Shown piece by piece: positions 1-11,566 of a DNA stretch of 39,516 nt (position 1 is the stretch's first letter; each line of letters starts with the position of its first letter). The position numbers and the translations under genes were made by a program. This DNA is from Gemmatimonadota bacterium (GTDB taxonomy: Bacteria; Gemmatimonadota; Gemmatimonadetes; Longimicrobiales; Gaopeijiaceae). The stretch spans positions 1 to 39,516 of the forward strand of contig JAJDXM010000066.1 in NCBI GenBank assembly GCA_022823225.1, written 5' to 3'. Below the pieces are notes generated by a model. It saw only the letters and a program-made list of their open reading frames with translations. It was not told where the DNA came from and ran no database searches.

Positions 1-110
1 TCTTTGCCGATTTGCCGCGAAACGTGGTGCGCCAGAGTCTGATGCGACCATGGGGCAAGGGCAGCAGATCGTGCAGTCCCAGTTGACTTTAGACGATTCC
101 TTGCCGTGAA
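1..110. other. Left-edge sequence without a recognisable gene
   Basis: I see no gene that I can name here. Short open frames run through it on both strands, but none resembles a family I know. It lies immediately past the point where the neighbouring minus-strand TPR gene loses its expected continuation, so it could be the end of an inserted element or a sequence junction. Confidence 0.3.
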
Positions 111-752
111 TCACGCCGAGCGGCAGCCGCTGTCCCAGCGGCCGCGCCGCGGCTCGAGCAGCATCAGAGACTCTCCGTACAGCGTCCCCACGTCGATGTC
201 GTGGGGGAAGCGCCGGTAGACTTCGGCCATGGCCCGGGCGTACTCCTCGTCCATCTTCCTGCGGGACTCCGAATCGTGCTCAGGAGCGTACCGCACGGCC
301 ATCGCCTCGATCAGCGCACGCTCCACCTCGTTGGCGTATTCCCCGGCGAGCTTCTTCGCCTTCATGATGTTCTCGTACGCACGCGGGGCATCGTCGCCGC
401 CCATGCCGCCGTTCAGGTAGGGTCCCCAGGCCCAGGCCTCGCCCCAGAAGCACATCGCGCAGTTGGGATCCTCCCGCTGCGCCTGGCGGAAGGACCTGGC
501 CGCGCGGAGCGGCGTGAACGCATACATCATCTGCACGCCCTGGTCGAAGAACTTCTGCGCCTCGGGCGAACTGGTCGTGATCGGGCGGGTGAGGGGCCCC
601 AGTGCCTCGGCGTAGTAGGTCGCCTCCTCGTCGAACCCGGCGGGGTATTCCATCTCCTGGGCCGACGCGCGATCGGGCGCGATCGCCGGGAGGGACGAGA
701 TCAGGACGGTGGCGACGAGGGCGCGACAGCTCCGGGTACAGGCGTATTCCAT
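111..752 (-). pseudogene. Truncated secreted TPR-type protein (5' part only)
   Basis: The product has a signal peptide (about residues 1-32, ending ASAQ) followed by helical TPR-like sequence: 'FDQGVQMMYAFTPLRAARSF', then 'DPNCAMCFWGEAWAWGPYLN'. This resembles the large TPR proteins common in Gemmatimonadota and related bacteria, which in my memory are usually 500 residues or more. Here the frame gives only 214 residues. After 'MLLEPRRGRWD' it ends with five unrelated residues and a stop. The ATG at 752 is preferred because it directly begins a signal peptide; the frame stays open further upstream. It diverges from the sigma factor gene across about 215 bp. I read it as a 3'-truncated remnant, but a short real protein cannot be excluded. 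Function unknown; it would act outside the cytoplasm. Confidence 0.6.
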
Positions 753-967
753 GGGTCGAGTTCCAATCGGGTCAGGTGTTCGCGGCTGGTTTTCCGGCAA
801 AGTGCGGGATTCGGGGGCGCGCCGCCAGCCCCGGCGGCCTTCGAGCGGACTGCGGGGACTGTCCGCGGCCGGCTGAACAGCCCGAACGGCTCACGCGTAG
901 TACATTGGATTGGCCCCATCGATACGTTGCGGTCTGCCGTCGACTTCCACCCGGACCAGGAGGATGC

Positions 968-1534
968 TTGCTCCCCGACCTCGAGCGGGAGCTTCTGAGA
1001 AAGTGTCAGGCGGGCAATTCCCGTTTCTTCGAACCCATCGTGCGCGCATACGAACCGTCCGGGTTGAGGATCGCGCTGGGCATGCTGGGCAATCCGGATG
1101 ATGCGCGGGACGCGCTCCAGGACGCTTTCGTGAAAGCCTGGCAATCGCTGGGACGTTTCGACCTGAAGCGTCCCTTTGGACCCTGGTTCTACCGGATCCT
1201 GCGAAACCAATGCCGCGACGCGCTACGCAGCCGCAAGGTGAGGTTCCGTGTCGAGGCCCTGGACGAGCAGTTGGAAATGCGGCCCGCCGACGCGGAGTAC
1301 GGCCCGGAGCGAAGAAGGGAGCGCAAGTCCGCCAGGGAGCGGCTGTGGAAGGCGCTGTCGGAACTGAGTGAAGATCATCGGGAGATACTCGTACTGAAGG
1401 AAATCGAGGGATTTCGCTACGGCGAGATTGCGGGCATACTTGGAATACCGGAGGGGACGGTGGCGAGCCGTCTCTTCCACGCGCGGCGGGCACTGGCGGC
1501 CGTCCTGAAGGGGACGGAGGCGCACGACGCATGA
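968..1534 (+). CDS. ECF-family RNA polymerase sigma factor
   Basis: Group 4 (extracytoplasmic function) sigma factor of about 188 residues, the usual family length. Region 2 is visible around 'LGNPDDARDALQDAFVKAW', the helix that binds core polymerase and melts the -10 element. Region 4 is the C-terminal helix-turn-helix 'YGEIAGILGIPEGTVASRLF', which reads the -35 element. I chose the TTG at 968 because a strong Shine-Dalgarno AGGAGG lies at 958-963, and the longer open frame upstream has no sigma-like sequence. It is followed 37 nt later by a membrane protein of anti-sigma type, the usual arrangement for ECF pairs in which the membrane partner holds the sigma factor until an envelope signal arrives. 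Target genes are not visible here. Confidence 0.9.
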   Translation: MLPDLERELLRKCQAGNSRFFEPIVRAYEPSGLRIALGMLGNPDDARDALQDAFVKAWQSLGRFDLKRPFGPWFYRILRNQCRDALRSRKVRFRVEALDEQLEMRPADAEYGPERRRERKSARERLWKALSELSEDHREILVLKEIEGFRYGEIAGILGIPEGTVASRLFHARRALAAVLKGTEAHDA

Positions 1535-1571
1535 CAGGCAGGCGGAAGTCGTGCCGGAGGAGGTTCGGCCC

Positions 1572-2006
1572 ATGAACAGGATCGTGCCGGCAAGGGTGAA
1601 TCACGAGGACCTCATGCGGTTCCTCGATGGAGAGGTTACGCCCGAGGAGCGCGCCATGGTCGAGAGGCACCTCGAGACATCGAGCGAACTGCGCAGGGAG
1701 GTGGCGATCTTCCGCTCAATGAAGGAGGAGCTGCAGGACCTTTCCTTCGATGCGCACGGCGGCGATTCCGTCTGGGCCAGGATCCGTTACCGGATCACGA
1801 TGCCGGTGGGGTGGGTGCTGTCGGGCTCCGGTCTGGCCGCGTGGCTCGGCTACGGCATCTGGGCGTTCCTGTGGGCACCATCGGGGTTCTGGATGAAGCT
1901 CGCGACCGCAGGCGTCGCCATCGGTATCCTGGTCCTCCTGGCGCACGTCATCTGGGACCGCTACAAGGAGTACGGAACCGATCCCTACCGGAACGTCCAT
2001 CGATGA
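1572..2006 (+). CDS. Putative membrane anti-sigma factor (zinc-finger-less)
   Basis: A 144-residue protein directly downstream of the ECF sigma factor. The N-terminal segment 'HEDLMRFLDGEVTPEERAMV' followed by 'ERHLETSSELRREV' has the layout of the anti-sigma domain of the zf-HC2/ZAS type. However, the cysteines of the HxxxCxxC zinc site are absent (S, S and E occupy that stretch). Two hydrophobic segments follow at about residues 75-95 and 100-122, so the sensor arm would be membrane-anchored. The ATG at 1572 is chosen because GGAGGAGG lies at 1557-1564; a GTG at 1551 precedes that site. The gene overlaps the next by 4 nt (ATGA), suggesting translational coupling. Assignment as an anti-sigma factor rests on position, size and topology. 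Confidence 0.7.
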   Translation: MNRIVPARVNHEDLMRFLDGEVTPEERAMVERHLETSSELRREVAIFRSMKEELQDLSFDAHGGDSVWARIRYRITMPVGWVLSGSGLAAWLGYGIWAFLWAPSGFWMKLATAGVAIGILVLLAHVIWDRYKEYGTDPYRNVHR

Positions 2007-2350
2007 TCCTTGCGACATCGGAGGCGGTGGCCGGCCACCGCGTGGTGCGTACGCTCGGTCTTGTCCGCGGAAGCTCCGTCCGCGTCCGCCATATCGGCCG
2101 CGACCTGATTGCGAGCCTGCGCAATCTCGCGGGCGGCGAGGTCTACGAGTACACCAAGCTGCTCGCCGAGGTGCGCGAGCAGGCTGTTGACCGGATGATC
2201 GCCGAGGCGCACGCGCTGGGGGCCAACGGGATCCTGGCGATCCGGTTCCAGTCGGCCGAGGTCAGCAAGGGCGCCGCCGAGATGATGTGCTACGGAACGG
2301 CTGTGGAGTTGCGCCCCGAGGCGGCCGTGGCGCTACCCGGGGAGGGGTAG
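2003..2350 (+). CDS. YbjQ/UPF0145-like heavy-metal-binding domain protein
   Basis: A 115-residue protein matching the YbjQ (DUF74) family: 'ATSEAVAGHRVVRTLGLVRG' at the N-terminus, then 'EVYEYTKLLAEVREQAVDRM' and 'AEAHALGANGILAIRFQSA'. Family members are small pentameric proteins of uncertain function, sometimes annotated as heavy-metal-binding. The start ATG overlaps the stop of the anti-sigma-like gene (ATGA), so it is almost certainly co-translated with it. That coupling suggests a role in the same regulon or envelope response, but nothing in the sequence says what it binds. Length is close to the family norm. Confidence 0.85.
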   Translation: MILATSEAVAGHRVVRTLGLVRGSSVRVRHIGRDLIASLRNLAGGEVYEYTKLLAEVREQAVDRMIAEAHALGANGILAIRFQSAEVSKGAAEMMCYGTAVELRPEAAVALPGEG

Positions 2351-2399
2351 GCGCAGCGACCCGCCGGTGCTGACCGCGGGCGAGGACCGGGTGGAAGCG

Positions 2400-3035
2400 C
2401 TAGTCGCCTCCCTGGGTCCGGTAATTGGCCATCTGCATGCGGTGAACCTGGTTGATGATGCTCACAAGAATCAGGATCAGGGGGACGGCGAGCAATTGCC
2501 GGACCAGGTCTGACGCGCTCTCGGCTGCTTCCGTCGAAACGGACCACGATACGCCCTCGGCTCCAGTGGTCAGAAGCCAGAGCGCCCACCACGCGGGAAG
2601 CAGCGCCGGCCTTTCTTCATCCCACCACCGCCGGGGGTTGAAGCTGGCCTGGCAGATCTCCTTCATCGCCTGATACGGCTTCCAGATGGAGGCAATGGGA
2701 ATGAAGTACCACCCCACGGCCCATCCGGGCGTGAACTTCATCCCGGCCGCGCCCAGCTGGTGCGCGTTGTAGTTCGCACGATGAATCCACATCAGCACCG
2801 AAACGCTGGTGGCCACCAGTAGGAGGGCTGTCAGTGAGGCGCCGAGCCCGACGAGCGATTCGAGCGGGGCTGCCAGGGGGGGAGCCTCCTCTCCGCGGTT
2901 CGAGAGCCACCAGTAGTCGCGCGCATTGGCGGCAACCGCGACGAGGATGAGCGGGATGTTCGCGTAGAGCAACACCTTCGTCGTTCTCGTGCGGTCGGTC
3001 GGATCCCTGAAGCCGGTGTGAGGGACGGTCGTCAT
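2400..3035 (-). CDS. DUF4328 membrane protein (second copy)
   Basis: A 211-residue integral membrane protein. Hydrophobic stretches are seen at about residues 22-40, 62-88, 110-125, 145-160 and 183-200. The central signature 'WIHRANYNAHQLGAAGMKFT' followed by 'PGWAVGWYFIPIASIWKPYQ' is characteristic of DUF4328, a family of unknown function in many bacteria. Its ATG overlaps the stop codon of the upstream DUF4328 gene by 4 nt (ATGA), so the two are probably translated together, and they are clearly paralogues (compare 'TRRANHNAGQLGAAEMTFTP' in the neighbour). Function cannot be inferred beyond membrane location. Confidence 0.85.
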   Translation of the reverse strand: MTTVPHTGFRDPTDRTRTTKVLLYANIPLILVAVAANARDYWWLSNRGEEAPPLAAPLESLVGLGASLTALLLVATSVSVLMWIHRANYNAHQLGAAGMKFTPGWAVGWYFIPIASIWKPYQAMKEICQASFNPRRWWDEERPALLPAWWALWLLTTGAEGVSWSVSTEAAESASDLVRQLLAVPLILILVSIINQVHRMQMANYRTQGGD

Positions 3036-3817
3036 GTTGCTGCTTCCTCGCTTTGGTTGCGGTAATGGACCATCTGCATGTCGTGGATCTTAGTGATGAT
3101 TGTGAGGAGGATGAGCGTCAGTGGGAGGTGGAGCAGTTGGTTCGCGAGGCCCATGGCACCTTCCACAGTTTGGGCATCGCCGGGCTCCAGGGCCAGCCTC
3201 GCCACGGCGAACACCAGCAGTTCCCCCCACACGGCAATGAGCCACAGCGCCCACCACCAGTCCAGGAGCGGAGAACCGCGCTGTGACCTCCAATCTCCCG
3301 GGTCTACGCTCACCTGCCAGATTTCCTTCATCACCAGACACGGCTTCCAGAGGAGCCCCGGCGGCAGAAAGTACCATCCCGCTGCCCATGATGGGGTGAA
3401 CGTCATTTCGGCTGCGCCAAGCTGACCCGCGTTGTGGTTGGCGCGGCGGGTCCAGAGCGGCACGAGGATAACGGTGCCATAGACCGCCAACAGTTGTACC
3501 GCCACCCACAGGCCCCAGACGACCGGTGAGAGTTCAACAGTCCCACCGACTCTCTCGAGAGCACGGATTGACAGCCGGATGGCCACGATTGCGACGTGTG
3601 CCCACAGGAATCCCCTGGTCCACCGGGTCAGCCTGGTGGGATCGCTGAAGCCGCCTGCCGAACCGGCGAAGACTCTGGAGAACGCCTGATAGTCGCGCAA
3701 GTTCAGCGCTGCGGACGCGGTGCGAACCTGCACCAGCGCGTAGAGCGAAGCGCGCTTCCATTCGGCCAGACGATTCAGGACCCGGCTCAGGGTCCCCCAC
3801 CCGGAAACCCCACGCAC
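3032..3817 (-). CDS. DUF4328 membrane protein (first copy)
   Basis: A membrane protein of about 261 residues with the DUF4328 core 'TRRANHNAGQLGAAEMTFTP' and 'SWAAGWYFLPPGLLWKPCLV', hydrophobic segments either side, and a C-terminal 'MVHYRNQ' equivalent to the neighbour's 'MANYRTQ'. Start choice is uncertain: the GTG with first base 3817 would overlap the methyltransferase end by about 30 nt, and another in-frame GTG is at 3733. No good Shine-Dalgarno precedes either. The frame continues open upstream into the methyltransferase, but that part is not DUF4328-like. Downstream it is coupled by ATGA to the second DUF4328 gene. Function unknown. Confidence 0.75.
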   Translation of the reverse strand: MRGVSGWGTLSRVLNRLAEWKRASLYALVQVRTASAALNLRDYQAFSRVFAGSAGGFSDPTRLTRWTRGFLWAHVAIVAIRLSIRALERVGGTVELSPVVWGLWVAVQLLAVYGTVILVPLWTRRANHNAGQLGAAEMTFTPSWAAGWYFLPPGLLWKPCLVMKEIWQVSVDPGDWRSQRGSPLLDWWWALWLIAVWGELLVFAVARLALEPGDAQTVEGAMGLANQLLHLPLTLILLTIITKIHDMQMVHYRNQSEEAAT

Positions 3818-4752
3818 ACCGGCTCGAAGCCCGCCAGCCTCCTGGCCATGACGCGCGCGGCCTCGGGGTTGGAGTCCACCAGAACGTAGTCGCGGCCGTT
3901 GCGGGCCGCCGCCTCGCCCGTGGTTCCGCTTCCGGCAAAGAAGTCGAGCACGGTGTCTCCGGGGTTGGAGTGTACCTTCACGATACGTTCCAGCACCCCC
4001 AGGGGCTTCTGTGTGGGGTAGCCGGTCTTCTCCCCTCCGGTCGGGCTGACGATCGTGTGCCACCACACGTCGGTGGGAGTTTTGCCACGGGCGGCCTTCT
4101 CCTTGCCGACCAGGCCGGGGGCCATGTAGGGGATACGGTCCATCTCGTCGAAGTTGAAGGTGTAGTCGGCGGGGTCCTTCGCGTACCAGAAGATGGTGTC
4201 GTGCTTGGCGGGCCACTTCCGCTTCGGACGGGCCCCGTAGTCGTACGCCCAGATGATCTCGTTCATGAACGACGTGCGGCCGAAGATCTCGTCGAGCAGG
4301 ATCTTGCAGTAGTGGGCTTCGCGATAGTCGATGTGCAGGAAGAAGGAGCCGGTGGGCGCGAGGATGCGGCGGGCCTCACGGAGGCGGGGCGCGAGGAAGC
4401 CGAGGTAGTCGTCGTGGCGGTCGTCGTAACCGCTTTCGCCGACGACGGTGGTGCGGTAGCGCTTGCCCGCGAAGCCGGTTCGGTCGCCGCTGGCGTCGTC
4501 GCGTTGGACCTGGATGCGGGTACGCCGCTGGGCTCTGCCCGTGTTGAATGGCGGGTCGATGTAGATGAGCTGGACGCTGCCTGGTGACATATCGCGCAGC
4601 AGCGGGAGGTTGTCGGAGAGAACAATCCTGCCCGCCGGAGCATCCCGGCGCCCCGCAGCCACGCCTGAGGCCCCGGACTCAGCCACGGGTTTGCCGGCCC
4701 GGCAACAGCGCTGCGGTTCCCTAGCAGTCCGTGGAATAAGTCCCCGCTGCAT
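3787..4752 (-). CDS. DNA methyltransferase, beta class (N6-adenine or N4-cytosine)
   Basis: Adds a methyl group from S-adenosylmethionine to an exocyclic amino group of adenine or cytosine. The catalytic motif IV 'IDPPFNTGR' (Asp at residue 66) comes first. 'GYPTQKPLGVLERIV' and the AdoMet-binding motif I 'VLDFFAGSGTTGEAA' (Asp at residue 270) are near the C-terminus. That IV-before-I order marks the beta class (PF01555). No restriction endonuclease gene is next to it, so it looks orphan; the two following genes are DUF4328 membrane proteins. The ATG at 4752 lies inside the inverted-repeat element at 4721-4973, so the first dozen codons come from that element. An in-frame GTG at 4686 would give a protein of 299 residues and may be the native start. 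Confidence 0.85.
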   Translation of the reverse strand: MQRGLIPRTAREPQRCCRAGKPVAESGASGVAAGRRDAPAGRIVLSDNLPLLRDMSPGSVQLIYIDPPFNTGRAQRRTRIQVQRDDASGDRTGFAGKRYRTTVVGESGYDDRHDDYLGFLAPRLREARRILAPTGSFFLHIDYREAHYCKILLDEIFGRTSFMNEIIWAYDYGARPKRKWPAKHDTIFWYAKDPADYTFNFDEMDRIPYMAPGLVGKEKAARGKTPTDVWWHTIVSPTGGEKTGYPTQKPLGVLERIVKVHSNPGDTVLDFFAGSGTTGEAAARNGRDYVLVDSNPEAARVMARRLAGFEPVCVGFPGGGP

Positions 4753-4973
4753 TCGTGAGGCGATGCATCCGGGCTGGCCCGCGGTGCAGACGCACCCGCG
4801 ATGTCAAGAGAACTTTACGAGTTGTCATGTTTACTTCACTTTTCTGGTTCCTGAAGCACCGCTCTGCGTTGCTCCTCGGGCAAATAGCTCCGCTATTCGC
4901 CCTTCGTCGCGCCTTGCCAGCCCGGCGCCTCGCCTCCCGCGGTGCTACGCGGAGATTATCCACGGACTGCTAG
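4721..4973. mobile_element. MITE-like element with 15-bp terminal inverted repeats
   Basis: Perfect 15-bp inverted repeats CTAGCAGTCCGTGGA bound this segment: the left copy is at 4721-4735, and its reverse complement is at 4959-4973. After one shifted base the similarity continues for a few A/T bases. The 253-bp interior encodes no transposase and contains a locally AT-richer stretch (about 4800-4860) in otherwise GC-rich DNA. The outer CTAG is itself palindromic and could be a target duplication. The right end supplies the TAG stop of the amidohydrolase gene; the left end holds the first in-frame ATG of the methyltransferase. The family is not identified. A non-autonomous insertion derivative is the simplest reading. 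Confidence 0.7.
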
Positions 4974-6598
4974 TTGCCTCCGTTGTCCGAGACCGCGCGC
5001 TCCTCCTTCGCCCTCCTTACCATTTCGCGCACGTCGGCCAGCAGCTGCTGCGCGTTGTACACGATCCCGTCCTTGATGGTGTACTTGATCCCGCCGACGC
5101 GCTCGGTCTCGCCGGTCTCGTCGTTGAGCTTCACGGCGCCGTTGCCGTACAGGACCTTGAGGTTCTGCAGCGGGTTCTCGTCCACGACGACCAGGTCGGC
5201 CTTGAGGCCCGGACGCAGGATGCCGAAGTCGATGCTGGTTCCCTTGGGGTCGTGTAGCTCCTCGGCACCGAAGAGGGTCGCGGAGCGGATGACCTCGACA
5301 GGGTGGAACCCGGCCTCGCGCAGGAGTTCGAGCTCACGGATGTAGTCGAAGCCGTAGAGCTTGTAGATGAAGCCGGAGTCGGAACCGGTGGTGACGCGCC
5401 CTCCCGCGTTCTTGTAGTCGTTGAGGAAGTGCATCCACTTCTGGAAGAAGCGCTTCCAGTGGTATTCGTCCTCGCTGGTCCAGTAGAACCAGTAGGAGCC
5501 GTGAGCGCGCCGGGACGGCTGGTAGAAGTCCCACTGGCTCGGCAGCGTGTACTCCTCGTGGAAGTCGGCCTCGCGGGAGCGCATCACGTCGCGGCTGGCC
5601 TCGTAGATGGTCATGGTGGGGTCGATTCCGAAGCCGAGCTCGAGGAAGCGGTCGATGAGGTCGTTCCACTGCTCGGAGCCGGGCTCGGCGGCCTGGTTCC
5701 AGAGGCGGCCCACGTTGCCGAAGCGGTGCTGCTCGTCCTGGTAGTTGTAGTCGAGCGGCCAGTCCTGGACGCTGTAGTCGGTCAGCATCGACTCGAAGAG
5801 GCCGTAGTAGTGGGTCATCATGTCGAGGCCCGCCTCGGCGGCGTCGAGCGCGGTCATGCGCACCACGCCCATCTGCCCGAGGTGCGCCACGGAGCCGAGG
5901 CCGAACTTCTTCCCTTCGTCGATCACCGCGGCCATGATGTCGGGATCCATGGCGCCGAGCTTGAGGCCGTCGATCTTTGCGCCATCGACCTCGACCTCGG
6001 CGGCCCACCGCACCCACTCGCGCGCTTTCTCGGGGGAGTCGATTGGGCCGCGGTCCCAGGCCTCGCCGGGGCGGGCATAGGTGAACATGCGCGGCGCGAC
6101 GATCTCGTTGCGCTCGGCCGCCGCCTTCTCGCCGAGCGCCCACATCATCGGGCCGTGACCGACGCCGCGCGAGGTGGTGATGCCGTGTCCCATCCAGAGC
6201 TTGTAGACGTATTCGGGCTGTGGCGCCTTGGGGTTGCCGCCGGTGTGGGCGTGCATGTCGACGAAGCCGGGCATGACGTACATGCCGGTCATGTCGATCT
6301 CCCTGGTGGCGCCGGAGGGGCGGCGGTTCTCGTCGATCGGCACGCCGGGATACCCGACGGTCTGGATCTGAACGATGCGATCGCCCTCGATCACGATATC
6401 CACGGGGCCCATGGGCGGGGCGCCGGTGCCGTCGATGACGGTGGCGCCGCGGAGAATCAGGCGTTCGTGGGGGCCGTCGCCCTCGTCGGCGCCACGGGGG
6501 GTGGTGGGCTCCATCTGTGCGGAGAGCGCGGCGGGGACGGTGGCAAGGATCGCCAGGGTCGTGGTGAACACGCGGAGCGAGACGCGCGGGGACTTCAT
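4970..6598 (-). CDS. Secreted amidohydrolase-superfamily metalloenzyme
   Basis: A 542-residue protein with an N-terminal signal peptide (about residues 1-28, ending LSAQ). The amidohydrolase pattern follows: a beta-sandwich start 'LILRGATVIDGTGAPP', the metal-binding 'VDMHAHTGG' (His116 and His118), 'SVAHLGQMG', the terminal Asp region 'TTGSDSGF', and a closing strand 'LRPGLKADLVVVDENPLQNL'. The family hydrolyses amide or ester bonds with one or two divalent metals, and exported members of this kind are often dipeptidase- or imidazolonepropionase-like. Substrate cannot be told. The ATG at 6598 is chosen for GGAGG about 8 nt upstream. The stop codon is formed within the CTAG end of the adjacent MITE-like element, yet the tail looks complete. 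Confidence 0.88.
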   Translation of the reverse strand: MKSPRVSLRVFTTTLAILATVPAALSAQMEPTTPRGADEGDGPHERLILRGATVIDGTGAPPMGPVDIVIEGDRIVQIQTVGYPGVPIDENRRPSGATREIDMTGMYVMPGFVDMHAHTGGNPKAPQPEYVYKLWMGHGITTSRGVGHGPMMWALGEKAAAERNEIVAPRMFTYARPGEAWDRGPIDSPEKAREWVRWAAEVEVDGAKIDGLKLGAMDPDIMAAVIDEGKKFGLGSVAHLGQMGVVRMTALDAAEAGLDMMTHYYGLFESMLTDYSVQDWPLDYNYQDEQHRFGNVGRLWNQAAEPGSEQWNDLIDRFLELGFGIDPTMTIYEASRDVMRSREADFHEEYTLPSQWDFYQPSRRAHGSYWFYWTSEDEYHWKRFFQKWMHFLNDYKNAGGRVTTGSDSGFIYKLYGFDYIRELELLREAGFHPVEVIRSATLFGAEELHDPKGTSIDFGILRPGLKADLVVVDENPLQNLKVLYGNGAVKLNDETGETERVGGIKYTIKDGIVYNAQQLLADVREMVRRAKEERAVSDNGGN

Positions 6599-6780
6599 CC
6601 GGAACCTCCAGGGTGGGTCGACGCAGTGTGGCGGAAACGTGATATAGTAGCCGCATGGTGCAGTTGGGTACAGGACGGCCGCAAGGCGAAGTTCGAGCGC
6701 CGGCCGGGTTGGCGGTGGCGGCCCGCGGCGGGGGGGTGGTGGACGCGTTGGCCCGAAACACCCTTCCCCCGCACCCGTGA

Positions 6781-10600
<3,820 letters not shown>

Positions 10601-10604
<4 letters not shown>

Positions 10605-11566
10605 CGGTTGTCGCTCACATCCTGTACCTGGTCGGCGGCTTCGGCGCCCTTTATTTCGGCGCCGAGTGGCTGGTGAGGGGTGCCGCGCGCATCGCCTCGA
10701 CGATGGGCATCAGCCCGGTCGTCGTCGGCCTCACGCTGGTCGCGCTGGGCACCTCGGCGCCCGAGCTGGTCGTCGCGATCTACTCCACGCTGGAGGGCGA
10801 CGGCGGCCTGCTGATGGGCAACGTGCTCGGGTCCAACCTGGCCAATATCGGACTGATCCTGGGCGCGACGGCACTGGTCAGCCCCCTGGGAGTCGCGGAC
10901 CGCGTGGTCACGCGCGACATCCCGATCATGCTGCTCATCACCGTGTTTGTCTTCCCCCTGATCCTGGACGGCGCGGTCGACTGGGGCGACGGAGTGATCC
11001 TGCTGGTGATGCTGGTGGTATATGTGGGGTTCACTTTCGGTACGGCCGAAGAGGAGATCCGCGACATCCAGGAGGAGGTGGGAAGCCTCACGGAGAAGCC
11101 CGAAGAGGTCGCAAGGGACATGCTCCGCAGCCTGGGACTGGCGGCGGCCGGCGCCATCGGCCTCGCGGTTGGCGGCAAGGCGATCGTCGTGGGCGCGACC
11201 TTCGTGGCTGAACAGATGGGGCTCGGCACGGACAAGATCGGGCTTACCCTCGTGGCGGTGGGAACTTCGCTCCCGGAGCTGGTGACATCGATCGTCGCGG
11301 CCGTCAGGCACCAGCCCGATCTCGCCGTGGGCAACGTCGTCGGCTCGAACATCTTCAACCTCACCGCAGTCATGGGAGCCGCCGCCATGGTCGAGGGCTA
11401 TCCGGTCGGGGAGTCGATCCTGTCGTACCAGCTTCCCGCAGTTCTCGCCCTGTCCCTGCTGGTATGGCCCGTCGCCGCGAGCGCCCGCCGGGTGAGGCGA
11501 ACCGAAGGCTTCCTCCTGTTGGTTGGCTGCCTTGGTTTCATGACCTGGATCACGCTTGCCAACTGA
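10601..11566 (+). CDS. Sodium/calcium exchanger family (CaCA) membrane protein
   Basis: A 321-residue inner-membrane antiporter with about ten hydrophobic segments in two homologous halves. Each half carries an alpha-repeat: 'LVALGTSAPELVVAI' with 'GNVLGSNLANIGLI', and 'LVAVGTSLPELVTSI' with 'GNVVGSNIFNL'. These repeats form the cation site in YrbG-type bacterial exchangers, which move Ca2+ (or another cation) against Na+ or H+. The charged middle 'FGTAEEEIRDIQEEVGSL' is the usual cytoplasmic loop. The ATG overlaps the PolX stop as ATGA; the aminotransferase overlaps the other end by 11 nt. A transport gene in a ligase/PolX chain is odd, and no functional link is evident. Confidence 0.9.

Noticed and set aside
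4721-4963. An 80-codon minus-strand frame inside the MITE-like element as a transposase remnant
   Set aside because: There is no similarity to transposase motifs that I recognise, and it starts and ends within the inverted-repeat element.
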